DNA of 64,000 nt from Gluconacetobacter diazotrophicus PA1 5. Its GTDB lineage: Bacteria > Pseudomonadota > Alphaproteobacteria > Acetobacterales > Acetobacteraceae. Each line of letters opens with the position of its first letter. The first letter of the stretch is position 1. A program made the position numbers and the translations under genes. Positions 40,974-50,659 of this stretch are shown in pieces. The notes below the pieces were generated by a model that was not told the origin of the DNA, did not search any database, and was given only the letters and a program-made list of their open reading frames with translations. The stretch covers positions 372,001 to 436,000 of the forward strand of contig NC_011365.1 in NCBI RefSeq assembly GCF_000021325.1, written 5' to 3'.

Positions 40974-41782
40974 CGCACCCCCTGGAACAGGCGGTCCCAG
41001 CGGATCTCGACCGGCCACATCCAGAATTCCCACGCCGGATAGCGCGCGTCGATCGACAGGAAGATCCATTTGGCCTGCCCGATCAGGTTTTCCATCGGCA
41101 CAAAGCCCAGATCTTCCGGGTCGTCGCCCATGAAGCGGCTGTCGGCGCTGTCGTCGCGATTGTCGCCCATGGCGAAGAAATAGCCCGACGGCACGACATA
41201 GACCGGCGTATCGTTCTGGAACCCTTCGTTCGTCAGCTTCAGGATGTCATGCGTGACCGGGGGGCGGCCGCCGCTTCCAGGCAGGCTTTCGCTGTAGCGC
41301 TGCCCCTCCATCCGCGTGCGGTGCTCGTCCACCGCGACGTAATTGCCCCTGGCCTCGCGCGGGACCAGCGTATCATTGATGTACAGCTCACCGCCGCGCA
41401 CCTGCACGCGGTCGCCCGGCAGGCCGACGATCCGCTTGATGTAGTCGATCGATGTATCCCGGGTGAAGCGGAACACGGCGACGTCGCCCCGGTGCGGCAG
41501 GCTGCCGAAGATGCGGCCGTCGAACAGGTCCGGCGAGCGCGGCAGCGAGAAATGCGAATAGCCGTAGCTGTATTTCGCCACCCACAGGTAATCGCCCACC
41601 TGCAGGGTCGGAATCATCGAACCGGACGGGATGTTGAACGGTTCGAACAGTACCGTGCGCACGCCCACCGCCAGCAGGCCGGCGATCAGGATGGTGCGGA
41701 TCAGGTCCCAGAGCCCGCGCAAGGCCGGAACGGCACCCGCCGATGGCAAGGACGAGGAATGGGTCTTGTTCGGGTCGTCCAT
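40970..41782 (-). CDS. lepB: Signal peptidase I
   Basis: Removes signal peptides at the periplasmic face of the inner membrane. The 270-residue protein has one N-terminal membrane segment (TILIAGLLAVGVRTVLF, about residues 30-46), the catalytic Ser in PSGSMIPTL and the catalytic Lys in YIKRIVGLPGDRV, then the GDNRDDSADSR box. The start MDDPNKTHSSS at 41782 is chosen over an upstream ATG that would give an Arg-rich extension. Confidence 0.95.
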   Translation of the reverse strand: MDDPNKTHSSSLPSAGAVPALRGLWDLIRTILIAGLLAVGVRTVLFEPFNIPSGSMIPTLQVGDYLWVAKYSYGYSHFSLPRSPDLFDGRIFGSLPHRGDVAVFRFTRDTSIDYIKRIVGLPGDRVQVRGGELYINDTLVPREARGNYVAVDEHRTRMEGQRYSESLPGSGGRPPVTHDILKLTNEGFQNDTPVYVVPSGYFFAMGDNRDDSADSRFMGDDPEDLGFVPMENLIGQAKWIFLSIDARYPAWEFWMWPVEIRWDRLFQGVR

Positions 41783-41938
41783 GGGTCTGGTATCTGAATC
41801 CGGAAATGGGATGGGGCAAGGCTGGACGCGGGCCGGCCGCAAGGCCCGCGGATGAAGCCGAGGGGACCGGCCCCTGTCAAGCAAAGGCTTGGCCAGCAGC
41901 ACCCGTCTGGCCTGCCGGGTTCCGACATTAGCCCGCTT

Positions 41939-42349
41939 TCAGGGCAGCGGGCCAGTTTCGATCATCACCTGCGCGAAGGCATACGGGTACTCGTCGGTCA
42001 TCGACAGCAGGATGCGGGCGGTCGATCCCGGCGGGGTCAGGACGTGCAGCCGCGTCTTCGCCCCGCCGGTCAGCACCATGACCGGCTGTCCGCCCGGCAA
42101 ATTGTCCACCCCCAGATCGTGGTGGAACACGCCGTGCGAAAACCCCGTTCCCAGCGCCTTGGCGCAGGCTTCCTTCGCCGCCCACCGCTTGGCGTACGCC
42201 CCCAGCCGGGCCTGGCCGTGCCGGCGCTCGGCGCGCCTGCGTTCGGCGTCGGTGAAGACGCGGACCAGGAAACGCTCGCCATGACGGGCCAGCACGCGTT
42301 CGATCCGCCTGATATCGCACAGGTCCGATCCGATTCCGATCAGGCTCAT
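41939..42349 (-). CDS. acpS: Holo-[acyl-carrier-protein] synthase
   Basis: Transfers 4'-phosphopantetheine from CoA to apo-ACP. The 136-residue protein has [14 protein letters not shown] (Asp metal ligand) and [14 protein letters not shown] (Glu and Lys). The ATG overlaps the rsh stop (42346-42349). The gap to lepB (41783-41938) shows no gene. Confidence 0.95.
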   Translation of the reverse strand: MSLIGIGSDLCDIRRIERVLARHGERFLVRVFTDAERRRAERRHGQARLGAYAKRWAAKEACAKALGTGFSHGVFHHDLGVDNLPGGQPVMVLTGGAKTRLHVLTPPGSTARILLSMTDEYPYAFAQVMIETGPLP

Positions 42350-44682
42350 CCCTTCGCGCGCTCGACCTGGACCACGCCGTTGGCCGCCCGCAGCGCCGCG
42401 ATCACCGAGGAGAGGTGACGCAGGTCGCGGACCTCGATATCCGCCAGGATTTCCATGAAATCGAGCTGGCGGTTCACGATGCGCAGGTTGACGACGGTGC
42501 CGTCATGCTTCGACGCGGTGTTGGTCAGCGTCGCCAGCACGGACGGTTCGTTCGCCGCGATCACGCTCAGCCGCCCGATATGCGGTTCGGTCGCGCCACG
42601 GCCGATGATGTCGTAATCCCAGTCCACGTCCATGAACCGTTCGGGGGTCGCCGCGAAGCTCTCCAGCGTCTGGCACCCGGCCATATGGATGGTGATGCCC
42701 TTGCCGGTCGCGACGATGCCGACGATCTTGTCGCCCGGCAGCGGATGGCAGCAGCCGGCGAAATGCACCGCGATGCCCGGGCCGATCCCGGCCAGCGCCA
42801 TGCCGCCGCCCGGCTTCGGCCGGCTGGCCACCCGCGACGGCGCCCGCATGGGAATACCCGGCACCATGCGCGGCGCGCGCGGCGTCTGCCGCAACTCGGG
42901 ATAGGCCGCATGCACCACGTCGCGGGGGCTGATATTGCCGTTGCCGACCGCGACGTACAGATCCTCGACCGATACCAGCTTCAGGTCGGGCAGGATGCTG
43001 TCCAGGACCTTTTCCGACCCGTCCACGCCCTCCTGCCGGAAGGCCTTGGCCAGGGCGGCGCGGCCGCCATCGACATGGGCCTCGCGCTGCTGGGCCGCGA
43101 CATGGCGGCGGATGCGCGCGCGCGCCTTGCCGGTGACGACGAAGCGTTCCCACGAGGGCGACGGCGTACCGCCCCGCGCCGTCATGATTTCGACCTGGTC
43201 GCCGTTCTGCAGTTCGTGGCGCAGCGGCATCAGCCGCCCGTTGATCCGCGCCCCCACGCAGCTGTCGCCGACCTGGCTGTGCACGGCATAGGCGAAATCG
43301 ACCGGCGTGGCCCCGCGCGGCAGCGAAATCAGCTGCCCTTTCGGGGTGAAGCAGAACACCTGGTCCTGGTAGAGTTCCAGCTTGGTGTTTTCGAGGAATT
43401 CGTCGGGTGCCGCCGAATCTTCGAGAATATCCAGCAGGTCCTGGACCCAGCGCAGGCCCGTGACCGTGCGCGCCGCATCCTCGCCGGCCCCCGGCAACTG
43501 CTTGTACAGCCAGTGCGAGGCGACGCCGTTTTCCGCGATGTCGTGCATCTCGGCGGTGCGGATCTGCACTTCGATCTTCTGGTTGCGGGGCTGGCGCAGG
43601 GTCACGCCGGTATGCAGGCTCTGGTAGCCGTTCGCCTTGGGGGTGGAGATATAATCCTTGAACCGCCCGACAATGACCGGATAGGCCGCATGGACGGCGC
43701 CCAGCGCGATGTAGCAGGCCTCACGCGTCGGCACGAGGATGCGGAACGCCATGATGTCGGACAGCTGCTCGAACGCGACGTTGCGGTTCTGCATCTTCTC
43801 CCAGATCGAGAAGGGCGATTTCTCGCGCCCCGTCACCTCGACCTCGCCCAGTCCGGCTTCGCGGCACAGATGCGCGAGTTCGCGCCGCACTTCCTCGATC
43901 ACGTCGGCGCCCTGGCCGCGCAGGTAGTTCAGGCGCGCACGGATGGTGGCGTTGGCTTCGGGCTCCAGTTCGGCAAAGGACAGGTTCTGGAGTTCGGTCT
44001 TGACCTTGTCCATGCCGATGCGCCCGGCCAGAGGCGCATAGATTTCCATGGTCTCGCGCGCGATACGCTGGCGGCGGTCCAGCCGCTGCACGTAATGCAG
44101 CGTGCGCATGTTGTGCAGCCGGTCCGCCAGCTTGACGATCAGCACCCGGATGTCCTTGGACATCGCCAGGACCAGCTTGCGGAAATTCTCGGCCTGCTTG
44201 GTCCGGTCGGATTGCAGTTCCAGCCGGGTCAGCTTGGTGACGCCATCCACCAGGTCGGCGATGGTCGGCCCGAATTCGGCGCGCAGCCGATCGTGCGTGA
44301 CGCCGGTATCCTCGATCGTATCGTGCAGCAGCGCCGTCGCGATCGACGACGGGTCGAGATGGAAGCCCGCCAGGATACTGGCAACCGCCAGCGGATGGGT
44401 GATGTACGGGTCACCGTTGTCGCGGACCTGCCCGGCATGGGCGGCCTGGGCCACGGCGAAGGCGCGGCGAATCAGGTCGAGGTCGGCATCCGGGTCGTAG
44501 CTGCGAATGCGCCGCAGCAATCCCTCGCACGAGATGACCCGTGCCGGCGCGGGCGGGGCATCGGGGTCCGAAGGCACGGTAACGGGCCGGCCCGATCCCG
44601 TGCCCCCAGCCGGAAGGGACGCCCCCAGTTCGAGGGCGGGGACATGCAACGTGCCGACAGGGTCCGCCGCATTCTTCCCCAT
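42346..44682 (-). CDS. rsh: Bifunctional (p)ppGpp synthetase/hydrolase (Rsh, SpoT type)
   Basis: Makes and degrades the stringent-response alarmone in the cytoplasm. The 778-residue protein has an N-terminal extension of about 50 residues, the HD hydrolase domain with [11 protein letters not shown] and [11 protein letters not shown], the synthetase domain with [17 protein letters not shown], a TGS domain ([28 protein letters not shown]) and the C-terminal ACT domain. The intact hydrolase His-Asp and synthetase residues indicate both activities, as expected for the usual single Rsh of alphaproteobacteria. It lies next to rpoZ, the spoT-rpoZ pairing seen widely. Confidence 0.94.
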   Translation of the reverse strand: MGKNAADPVGTLHVPALELGASLPAGGTGSGRPVTVPSDPDAPPAPARVISCEGLLRRIRSYDPDADLDLIRRAFAVAQAAHAGQVRDNGDPYITHPLAVASILAGFHLDPSSIATALLHDTIEDTGVTHDRLRAEFGPTIADLVDGVTKLTRLELQSDRTKQAENFRKLVLAMSKDIRVLIVKLADRLHNMRTLHYVQRLDRRQRIARETMEIYAPLAGRIGMDKVKTELQNLSFAELEPEANATIRARLNYLRGQGADVIEEVRRELAHLCREAGLGEVEVTGREKSPFSIWEKMQNRNVAFEQLSDIMAFRILVPTREACYIALGAVHAAYPVIVGRFKDYISTPKANGYQSLHTGVTLRQPRNQKIEVQIRTAEMHDIAENGVASHWLYKQLPGAGEDAARTVTGLRWVQDLLDILEDSAAPDEFLENTKLELYQDQVFCFTPKGQLISLPRGATPVDFAYAVHSQVGDSCVGARINGRLMPLRHELQNGDQVEIMTARGGTPSPSWERFVVTGKARARIRRHVAAQQREAHVDGGRAALAKAFRQEGVDGSEKVLDSILPDLKLVSVEDLYVAVGNGNISPRDVVHAAYPELRQTPRAPRMVPGIPMRAPSRVASRPKPGGGMALAGIGPGIAVHFAGCCHPLPGDKIVGIVATGKGITIHMAGCQTLESFAATPERFMDVDWDYDIIGRGATEPHIGRLSVIAANEPSVLATLTNTASKHDGTVVNLRIVNRQLDFMEILADIEVRDLRHLSSVIAALRAANGVVQVERAKG

Positions 44683-44686
44683 GGGT

Positions 44687-45085
44687 TTATCGACGCGCGC
44701 GGCCGCCCAGTTCGGCCTCGATCGCGGCTTCCAGTTCTTCGGCCGACATGCCGGCAGTACCGTGGGATGCTTCTTCCTCGGCCGAGACATCCTGCAGTCC
44801 GAAGATGTTCTGCTCGGTCGGGATCAGGTCCATGACCTCCTCGTCGGCGGGCTCGGGCTCGGGCGCGCGGGCCAGCGAACGGACGAGATCGCTGCGAATC
44901 TGCTCCAGCACGATCGTCTGGTCGGCGATTTCGCGCAGCGCCACGACCGGGTTCTTGTCGTTGTCGCGGTCGACCGTCAATTCTTCCCCGCGCGACAGGC
45001 CGCGCGCGCGCTGTGCGGCGAGCAGGACCAGTTCGAATCGGTTGGGAACCCGTTCAACGCAATCTTCGACGGTGACGCGAGCCAT
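44687..45085 (-). CDS. rpoZ: RNA polymerase omega subunit
   Basis: Assists beta' folding and is a ppGpp contact in many bacteria. The 132-residue protein begins [28 protein letters not shown], the family start, and extends beyond E. coli omega (91) with an acidic tail as in alphaproteobacteria. It starts four bases before rsh ends its upstream region, so the two are co-transcribed. Confidence 0.94.
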   Translation of the reverse strand: MARVTVEDCVERVPNRFELVLLAAQRARGLSRGEELTVDRDNDKNPVVALREIADQTIVLEQIRSDLVRSLARAPEPEPADEEVMDLIPTEQNIFGLQDVSAEEEASHGTAGMSAEELEAAIEAELGGRARR

Positions 45086-45165
45086 GAGGCAGGCCTCCGG
45101 ATGTAAGTGTCAGTTGCAAAGAACCATATGTAGTCGCCGCGCCCCCAAAGTGCAAGGCAGGCCGG

Positions 45166-45663
45166 TCAGTCCGCCTCCAGCCGGCGGATCTGCTGGTCGG
45201 GCAGGTCCGCGACCAGCGCATCGACCGTCCGGCCGGACCTGGGGTCGCGCCATCCGGGGGCCACGTCGCGCAGCGGCAGCAGGACGAAGGCCCGCGCGTC
45301 GGCCCGGGGGTGCGGCAGGATCGGGTCCGGGGCGTCGCGCACCAGGTCACCCATCGCGATGATGTCCAGGTCCAGCGGCCGGGCGGCGTTGGCCACCGTC
45401 CGGCGCCGTCCGGCCCGGGCTTCGATTCCCTGCAGCGCCGCCAGCAGGACGGCCGGGTCCAGCTCGCCCGTCGCGGCGACGACGCCGTTGACATAGGGCG
45501 GCTGGCCCGAGGGGGGAATCGGTGCGCTTTCGTACCAGGCCGACACCGCCACGACCCGGACCCCCGGGATGGAAGCGATGTGCTCCACCGCCCAGCGGCA
45601 GGTCTCCAGCGGGGTACTCCCCTCGGCGCGCGGCAGGTTGGCGCCTATTGCGATCAGGATCAT
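45166..45663 (-). CDS. folK: 6-hydroxymethyl-7,8-dihydropterin pyrophosphokinase
   Basis: Adds pyrophosphate from ATP to 6-hydroxymethyl-7,8-dihydropterin in folate synthesis. The 165-residue protein starts MILIAIGANLP (45663), where an upstream in-frame ATG gives unrelated sequence. The PPYVNGVVAATG and RPLDLDIIAMGD motifs hold the substrate and two Mg-binding Asp. It is the first gene of the long minus-strand run and diverges from the NYN gene. Confidence 0.94.
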   Translation of the reverse strand: MILIAIGANLPRAEGSTPLETCRWAVEHIASIPGVRVVAVSAWYESAPIPPSGQPPYVNGVVAATGELDPAVLLAALQGIEARAGRRRTVANAARPLDLDIIAMGDLVRDAPDPILPHPRADARAFVLLPLRDVAPGWRDPRSGRTVDALVADLPDQQIRRLEAD

Positions 45664-45815
45664 GCCCTTCAGGATGGCGTTCCCGTGCGAAGATGCAACC
45701 GTAACGGTCCTTGTTCCGGTTCCTGTTTCGGTTCGGGCGAAAAAGCGGACCCCGCCCCCATTCGCCCATACCAATTTGGCTGTGACGCCTCTAACGTGCC
45801 AGACGTCAATTAAGA

Positions 45816-45844
45816 TGCAGGCGTATCAATTTCATACGCATGCA
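45816..45844. promoter_or_regulatory. Imperfect palindrome in folK/NYN divergent gap
   Basis: TGCAGGCGTAT (45816-45826) and ATACGCATGCA (45834-45844) match at 10 of 11 positions across CAATTTC. It is 46 bases before the NYN start, in an otherwise AT-richer gap of 226 bases. Operator or 5' UTR hairpin; no regulator can be named. Confidence 0.35.
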
Positions 45845-45889
45845 TTTTCAGTCATTTCAGAACTCCGTATGGCGCAGGGATCAGGGTGC

Positions 45890-46501
45890 ATGTTTTTTCA
45901 ACCCAACGAACGGGTCTGCCTTTTCATAGACGGTGCCAGCCTCTATTCGGCGTCACGCCATCTGGGATTCGATGTCGATTACCGTAATCTCCTGACCTTC
46001 TTCCGTTCCAAATGCCACGTCATCCGGGCCTATTATTACTCGGCAATCCTCGAAAGCGAGGAATACTCCCCGCTCAAGCCGCTGACCGACTGGCTGGTCT
46101 ATAACGGTTATTTCCTGGTGACCAAGACGGCGCGCGAATTCGTCGACCATAACGGGCGGCGGCGCGTGAAGGGTAACATGGATATCGAACTGGCCGTCGA
46201 CATGATGGAGATGGCGCCCCGCATCGACCATGCGGTCCTGTTCAGCGGAGATGCCGATTTCCGGCGCCTGCTGGAAACGGTGCAGCGCCAGGGCGTGCGC
46301 ACGTCGGTCATTTCGTCGATTCGGACGTCGCCTCCCCTGATCGGCGACGAATTGCGCCGCCAGGCCGACCAGTTCATCGAACTGGCCGATATCGCGCCGC
46401 AATTCACCCGCCGCCAGGCCGAGGCGCGCCCGCAGCGCCAGCAGCAGGCCCCCGTTCGCCATCCGGCCGACCAGATCAGCGAACTCGATCACGGCGACTG
46501 A
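45890..46501 (+). CDS. NYN (LabA-like PIN-fold) domain protein
   Basis: A 203-residue protein of the NYN family, PIN-like putative RNases. The acidic residues of the metal site are present: LFIDGASLY (Asp near residue 15), GNMDIELAVDMM (Asp pair near 97-103) and FSGDADFRRLLE (Asp pair near 121-123). A Gln/Arg-rich tail follows. I choose MFFQPNERVCLFIDG at 45890, the usual family start; ATG at 45869 is seven codons earlier and lacks a ribosome binding site. The stop overlaps the start of the uracil-DNA glycosylase gene by one base. Confidence 0.85.
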   Translation: MFFQPNERVCLFIDGASLYSASRHLGFDVDYRNLLTFFRSKCHVIRAYYYSAILESEEYSPLKPLTDWLVYNGYFLVTKTAREFVDHNGRRRVKGNMDIELAVDMMEMAPRIDHAVLFSGDADFRRLLETVQRQGVRTSVISSIRTSPPLIGDELRRQADQFIELADIAPQFTRRQAEARPQRQQQAPVRHPADQISELDHGD

Positions 46502-47199
46502 TGCCGCCACGTTCCCGGGCCCTGGCCCGCCCTGCCGCCCCATCCGTGTCCACCTCGCCGGGCCCGGACATTCCCCCCCGCGAATGCCCCGCCTGCCCCC
46601 GCCTGGTGGAGTACCGGCTGGCCAACCAGGCTGCCCACCCCGACTGGTGGAACGCCCCTGTTCCACCGTGGGGCGAGAGCAGCGCATCACTGCTGATCGT
46701 GGGGCTGGCCCCCGGGGTAAAGGGCGCCAATCGCACCGGCCGCCCGTTTACCGGCGATTACGCCGGAACGCTGCTGTACGAGACGCTGATCGAATACGGC
46801 TTCGCCACCGGGCGATACGGCGCCGACCCGGCGGACGGACTGGTGCTGAACGATTGCCGCATCGTCAATGCCGTGCGCTGCGTGCCCCCCGCCAACCTGC
46901 CCCAGACGTCGGAAGTGCGGACCTGCAACCATTTCCTGCGGTCCGAACTGACATCCATGCCGAACCTGAAGGCCGTCCTGACGCTGGGTGTCGTCGCCCA
47001 TAACGCGACGGTGGCCGCCTGCGGAATTCCGATGTCGCGAATCCGCTTCACGCATGGGCAGGTGCAGACCCTGCCGAACGGGCTGGTCCTGACCGACAGC
47101 TATCACGTGTCACGCTACAACACGAATACCGGCGTGCTGACCACCGACATGTTCCGGGCGGTGGTCGCCCGGCTGCGGGCCCTGATCGACGCGGCGTAG
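46501..47199 (+). CDS. Uracil-DNA glycosylase, family 5 (UdgB type)
   Basis: Excises uracil or deaminated bases from DNA. The 232-residue protein has the Fe-S Cys pattern CPACPRL near residue 30 and C-x(n)-VRCVPP near 125, the active-site motif GLAPGVKGANRTGRPFTGD near 67 and the C-terminal HVSRYNTNTG. The motif A without the usual catalytic Asp/Asn of family 4 and the HxSxxNTxT-like ending are typical of family 5. Co-translated with the NYN gene. Confidence 0.87.
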   Translation: MPPRSRALARPAAPSVSTSPGPDIPPRECPACPRLVEYRLANQAAHPDWWNAPVPPWGESSASLLIVGLAPGVKGANRTGRPFTGDYAGTLLYETLIEYGFATGRYGADPADGLVLNDCRIVNAVRCVPPANLPQTSEVRTCNHFLRSELTSMPNLKAVLTLGVVAHNATVAACGIPMSRIRFTHGQVQTLPNGLVLTDSYHVSRYNTNTGVLTTDMFRAVVARLRALIDAA

Positions 47200-47205
47200 G
47201 ACACC

Positions 47206-47234
47206 GGGCAGGGCATGGCGCCCTGCCCCGTTTT
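47206..47234 (+). terminator. Intrinsic terminator between udg and mqo
   Basis: GGGCAGGGC and GCCCTGCCC arms around ATGGC, followed by CGTTTT. It lies seven bases after the glycosylase stop and before the convergent mqo stop at 47238. Confidence 0.75.
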
Positions 47235-47237
47235 CCT

Positions 47238-48734
47238 TCAGCCTTCCAGTAGCAGCACGCGTGTCGTGTGCTCGTGGACCTGGGCGCACAGGTCCGGCCG
47301 GTCGGCCAGGGAGCCGCCGAAGGAGGGGATCATTTCCTTCAGCTTGGCATCCCAGCGCGGCAGTTCGCCGGGGAAGCATTTCCGGATCACCGTCAGCATG
47401 ATCGGCACGGCGGTCGAGGCGCCGGGCGATGCGCCCAGCAGGGCCGCGACGGTTCCATTCGCGCCGGTGACGACCTCGGTGCCGAATTGCAGGACGCCGC
47501 CCTTCTTCTCGTCCTTCTTGATCACCTGCACGCGCTGGCCGGCCACGATCAGTTCCCAATCCTCGGCCCGCGCCGTGGGGACGAAATCGCGCAGGGCCGC
47601 CAGACGGGCCTCGTTCGATTGCAGCACCTGCTGGATCAGGTATCTGGTCAGCGGCATGTTGTCGCGCGCGACGGCCAGCATGGCGCCCAGATTGTCCATG
47701 TGGATCGATTTCGGCAGGTCCCAAAGCGACCCATGCTTTAGGAACTTGGTCGAGAATCCCGCATACGGCCCGAACAGCAGGCCCGCCTTGCCGTCGATGA
47801 CGCGGGTATCCAGGTGCGGCACCGACATCGGGGGCGCGCCCACCGATGCCTTGCCATACACCTTGGCATGATGGTGGGCCGCGACGTCCGGATTGGTGCA
47901 GCGCAGGAACTGCCCGCTGACCGGGAAACCGCCGACACCCTTCGATTCCGGGATGCCCGTCTTCTGCAGCAGCGGCAGCGCGCCGCCGCCCGCCCCGATG
48001 AAGACGAAGCGCGCCGCCACCTTCAGGGCGTGATTCGTGGCCAGGTCACGCACCGAAACCTGCCAGGTGCCCGCCTCGTCGCGCTTCAGGTCCTGGACCT
48101 CGTGCCCCAGCTTCAGGTCGAAGCCGGATTGCTGCGACAGGAAATCGACCAGCAGATGCGTCAGCGCGCCGAAATTCACGTCGGTGCCCGACGCGATCCA
48201 GGTCGCGGCCAGGGGCGTGCCGGCCTTGCGGCCCTCCATCACCAAGGGCATCCACTGCTTCAACTGGGCCGGATCGGTCGAAAACCGCATGCCGGAGAAC
48301 AGTGGATGATCCTTCAGCGCCTCGTAGCGGCGGCGCAGATAGTCACAATTTTCATCGCCCCAGACGAAGCTCATGTGCGGGATGGGGTTCAGGAAGTCGC
48401 GGGGGGAGGAAATCACCCCGGATTCGACCAGATAGGCCCAGAACTGGCGCGAGACCTGGAACGCCTCGTTCACCCCCACGGCCTTGGAAATATCGATGCT
48501 GCCGTCGGCCCGTTCGGGCGTGTAGTTCAGCTCGCACAGCGCGGAGTGCCCGGTGCCGGCATTGTTCCAGGCATTCGAGCTTTCCTGGGCCACGTCGTCC
48601 AGCCGGCCGAACAGCCCGATCGACCAGTCCGGTTGCAGCAGCTTCAGCAGCGCGCCCAGCGTCGCGCTCATGACCCCGCCACCGATCAGGACGACGTCGT
48701 AGGCAGAATCGGTTCGGGTCGAGTTCGAGGTCAT
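47238..48734 (-). CDS. mqo: Malate:quinone oxidoreductase
   Basis: Peripheral inner-membrane flavoenzyme that oxidises malate and passes electrons to ubiquinone; in acetic acid bacteria it replaces soluble malate dehydrogenase in the TCA cycle. The 498-residue protein has the FAD motif VVLIGGGVMSATLG (about residues 14-27), NNAGTGHSALCELNYTPE, and FIGAGGGALPLLQKTGIPE. Family length and start fit. A 295-base leader region upstream is described separately. Confidence 0.95.
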   Translation of the reverse strand: MTSNSTRTDSAYDVVLIGGGVMSATLGALLKLLQPDWSIGLFGRLDDVAQESSNAWNNAGTGHSALCELNYTPERADGSIDISKAVGVNEAFQVSRQFWAYLVESGVISSPRDFLNPIPHMSFVWGDENCDYLRRRYEALKDHPLFSGMRFSTDPAQLKQWMPLVMEGRKAGTPLAATWIASGTDVNFGALTHLLVDFLSQQSGFDLKLGHEVQDLKRDEAGTWQVSVRDLATNHALKVAARFVFIGAGGGALPLLQKTGIPESKGVGGFPVSGQFLRCTNPDVAAHHHAKVYGKASVGAPPMSVPHLDTRVIDGKAGLLFGPYAGFSTKFLKHGSLWDLPKSIHMDNLGAMLAVARDNMPLTRYLIQQVLQSNEARLAALRDFVPTARAEDWELIVAGQRVQVIKKDEKKGGVLQFGTEVVTGANGTVAALLGASPGASTAVPIMLTVIRKCFPGELPRWDAKLKEMIPSFGGSLADRPDLCAQVHEHTTRVLLLEG

Positions 48735-49029
48735 GACATTCTCCGGAACGACGCGGACATGCTGGCGCCGGTTATGGCTTTCGGTAGGGCTGTCGGCAGG
48801 ATGTGTGATCCGGTCATGCCATCCGGACCAGTATTTCGGCGCATCATCTCTACGCGAGGGAAATGATCGGGCCGCCGGGCAGGAGCGAAGGCCACGCGAT
48901 GCAGGTCTATCGACATTATCCTGAATATATCATCATTTTTTTGAATCTAATCACACCCTGGAGCCATGCGATATTCTGCCGTCGCATGGCTGTTGCATGG
49001 TTTTCGCATCGCCACGGCGCAGGGAACCG
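48735..49029. other. Upstream region of mqo with AT-rich block and inverted repeat
   Basis: No gene is seen. An AT-rich stretch at about 48915-48957, with TATATT and TTGAAT-like hexamers on the minus strand, is the likeliest mqo promoter and implies a leader of about 180 bases. An exact 9-bp inverted repeat GCCATGCGA/TCGCATGGC (48963-48971 and 48982-48990) lies just upstream, and more GCATGG half sites follow. This could be a regulator site for mqo or the end of the next gene's transcript. Confidence 0.35.
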
Positions 49030-49989
49030 TCAGTCCATGCCCCATGCCTGCGCCAGGACCGCGGCCAGGATGCCGGACAGGATGCGCGTGCGGACCGAAT
49101 CGGCGCGGCTGGTCAGCACCACGGGCACGCGCGCGCCCAGCACGACGCCCGCCGCCGATGCCCCGCCCATGAAGGTCAGTTGCTTGGCCAGCATGTTGCC
49201 GGCCTCGAGGTCCGGGACGACCAGGATGTCGGCGCAGCCGGCCACGGGTGATTCGACCCCCTTGCACCGCGCGGCTTCCGCGCTGAGCGCATTGTCCAGC
49301 GCCAGGGGGCCGTCCACGATTCCACCCGTGATCTGTCCGCGCTCGGCCATCTTGGCCAGCAGGGCGGCATCCACGGTCGATGGCAGTTCGGGATTCACCG
49401 TTTCGATCGCGGACAGGATGGCGACCCGGGGGCGGGAGATGCCGATCGTCCGTGCCAGGTCGATGGCGTTCTGCACGATGTCCCGCCGCGCCGGCAGGTC
49501 GGGGGCGATGTTCACCGCCCCGTCGGTGACCAGCAGCGGCCGCGAACAGGTCGGCACGTCCAGGACGAAGACATGGCTCATGCGCCGGTCCGTCCGCAGG
49601 CCGGATTCGTGATGCCCGATTTCACGCAGGAAGATGCTGGAATGCAGCGAGCCCTTCATCAGCATCCGGGCCGTGCCGTCGCGCGCCAGGGCCACGCCGC
49701 GCGCCGCCGCCAGATGCTCGTCCGCCGCCTCGACCAGCCGGCAGGCCGCCAGGTCGAGCGAGGCCGAGCGCGCCAGGGCGCGAATCCGCTCGCCGGGGCC
49801 GATCAGGATCGGCTGGGCGATGCCCTGCTGGCCCAGCCCGACGGCGGCCTGCAACGAAGGCAGGCTGCAGGGATAGATTACGGCGGCATCCACCGGCGGG
49901 CTGCCGGCCAGGCGCGCGGAAAGGGTATCGAGAAAGCCGGGTCCGGCGATCATGGCGTCCATCTTGGCATCCGTCACTTCGTCCGTCAT
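49030..49989 (-). CDS. Phosphate acetyl/butyryl transferase family protein
   Basis: Transfers an acyl group between CoA and phosphate. The 319-residue protein resembles the catalytic domain of Pta/Ptb, with VTDGAVNIAPD near the middle and GGIVDGPLALDNALS, then LVVPDLEAGNMLAKQL. The length equals short Pta or Ptb enzymes without the regulatory domain. The start MTDEVTDAKM (49989) is preferred to MMAPPTPGHG ten codons earlier. The adjacent gene is not an acetate or butyrate kinase, so the pathway is open; phosphotransacetylase is most likely in an acetic acid bacterium. Confidence 0.82.
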   Translation of the reverse strand: MTDEVTDAKMDAMIAGPGFLDTLSARLAGSPPVDAAVIYPCSLPSLQAAVGLGQQGIAQPILIGPGERIRALARSASLDLAACRLVEAADEHLAAARGVALARDGTARMLMKGSLHSSIFLREIGHHESGLRTDRRMSHVFVLDVPTCSRPLLVTDGAVNIAPDLPARRDIVQNAIDLARTIGISRPRVAILSAIETVNPELPSTVDAALLAKMAERGQITGGIVDGPLALDNALSAEAARCKGVESPVAGCADILVVPDLEAGNMLAKQLTFMGGASAAGVVLGARVPVVLTSRADSVRTRILSGILAAVLAQAWGMD

Positions 49990-50034
49990 GCCATGCCCCG
50001 GGGTCGGGGGCGCCATCATCTTTATGCGACAGGT

Positions 50035-50652
50035 TCATGCAACCCTGGGGCGACGCAGCGCCGCCGGCAGCAGTCGATAGGCCAGCAGGCCGACGACGAT
50101 CAGGGCATAGACCAGCGTTTCGGCCCGAATCACCTTGAACGACAGGATGAAATGGATCGCGGCGCACAATGCGGCCAGATAGACCCAGCGATGCACGGAC
50201 CGCCATCGCCGTCCCAGCCGGCGGATCGACCAGGCGTTGGAGGTCGCGGCCAGGACGACCAGGATGGTGAAGGCCACCATGCCCAGGATGATGAAGGGCC
50301 GCCGCGTCACGTCGGCCAGCAGCACGGGCAGGTCGAACCCCTGGTCCAGCCCCACATAGGCCGACAGGTGGAACAGCGCATACCAGAAGGCCAGCAGCCC
50401 CAACACCCGCCGGTAGCGCAGCAGGTTGACCCCGGTGCGTTCGCGCAGCGGCGTCACGCACAGCGACAGGATCAGGAACCGCAGCGCCCACAGGCCCAGC
50501 GTGCGTTCGAAGCTGTTGACCGGATCGGCACCCAGGCGATTGGTCGCCCCCATGACGAAGGTCGCCACCGCCGGGACCAGCCCCACGGCGTACAGGCCGA
50601 ACCGGATCAGGCCCTGACGGGTCAGAAGGGCGGACGGCCCGCGCCGGGACAC
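50035..50652 (-). CDS. msrQ: Heme-binding membrane subunit MsrQ
   Basis: Quinol-linked b-type heme membrane protein that feeds electrons to MsrP for repair of oxidised methionine in the periplasm. About 205 residues with six hydrophobic segments and heme-ligand His in YALFHLSAYVG, HRWVYLAALCAAIHF. No ATG is near the expected start. GTG at 50652 (VSRRGPSALL) or 50658 follows the msrP stop by under 10 bases. Confidence 0.88.
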   Translation of the reverse strand: MSRRGPSALLTRQGLIRFGLYAVGLVPAVATFVMGATNRLGADPVNSFERTLGLWALRFLILSLCVTPLRERTGVNLLRYRRVLGLLAFWYALFHLSAYVGLDQGFDLPVLLADVTRRPFIILGMVAFTILVVLAATSNAWSIRRLGRRWRSVHRWVYLAALCAAIHFILSFKVIRAETLVYALIVVGLLAYRLLPAALRRPRVA

Positions 50653-50659
50653 CGCCACG

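Noticed and set aside
42415-44835. 806-codon open frame antisense to rsh
   Set aside because: GC-rich shadow frame rich in Arg, Gly, Asp and His with no domain; rsh on the other strand is certain.
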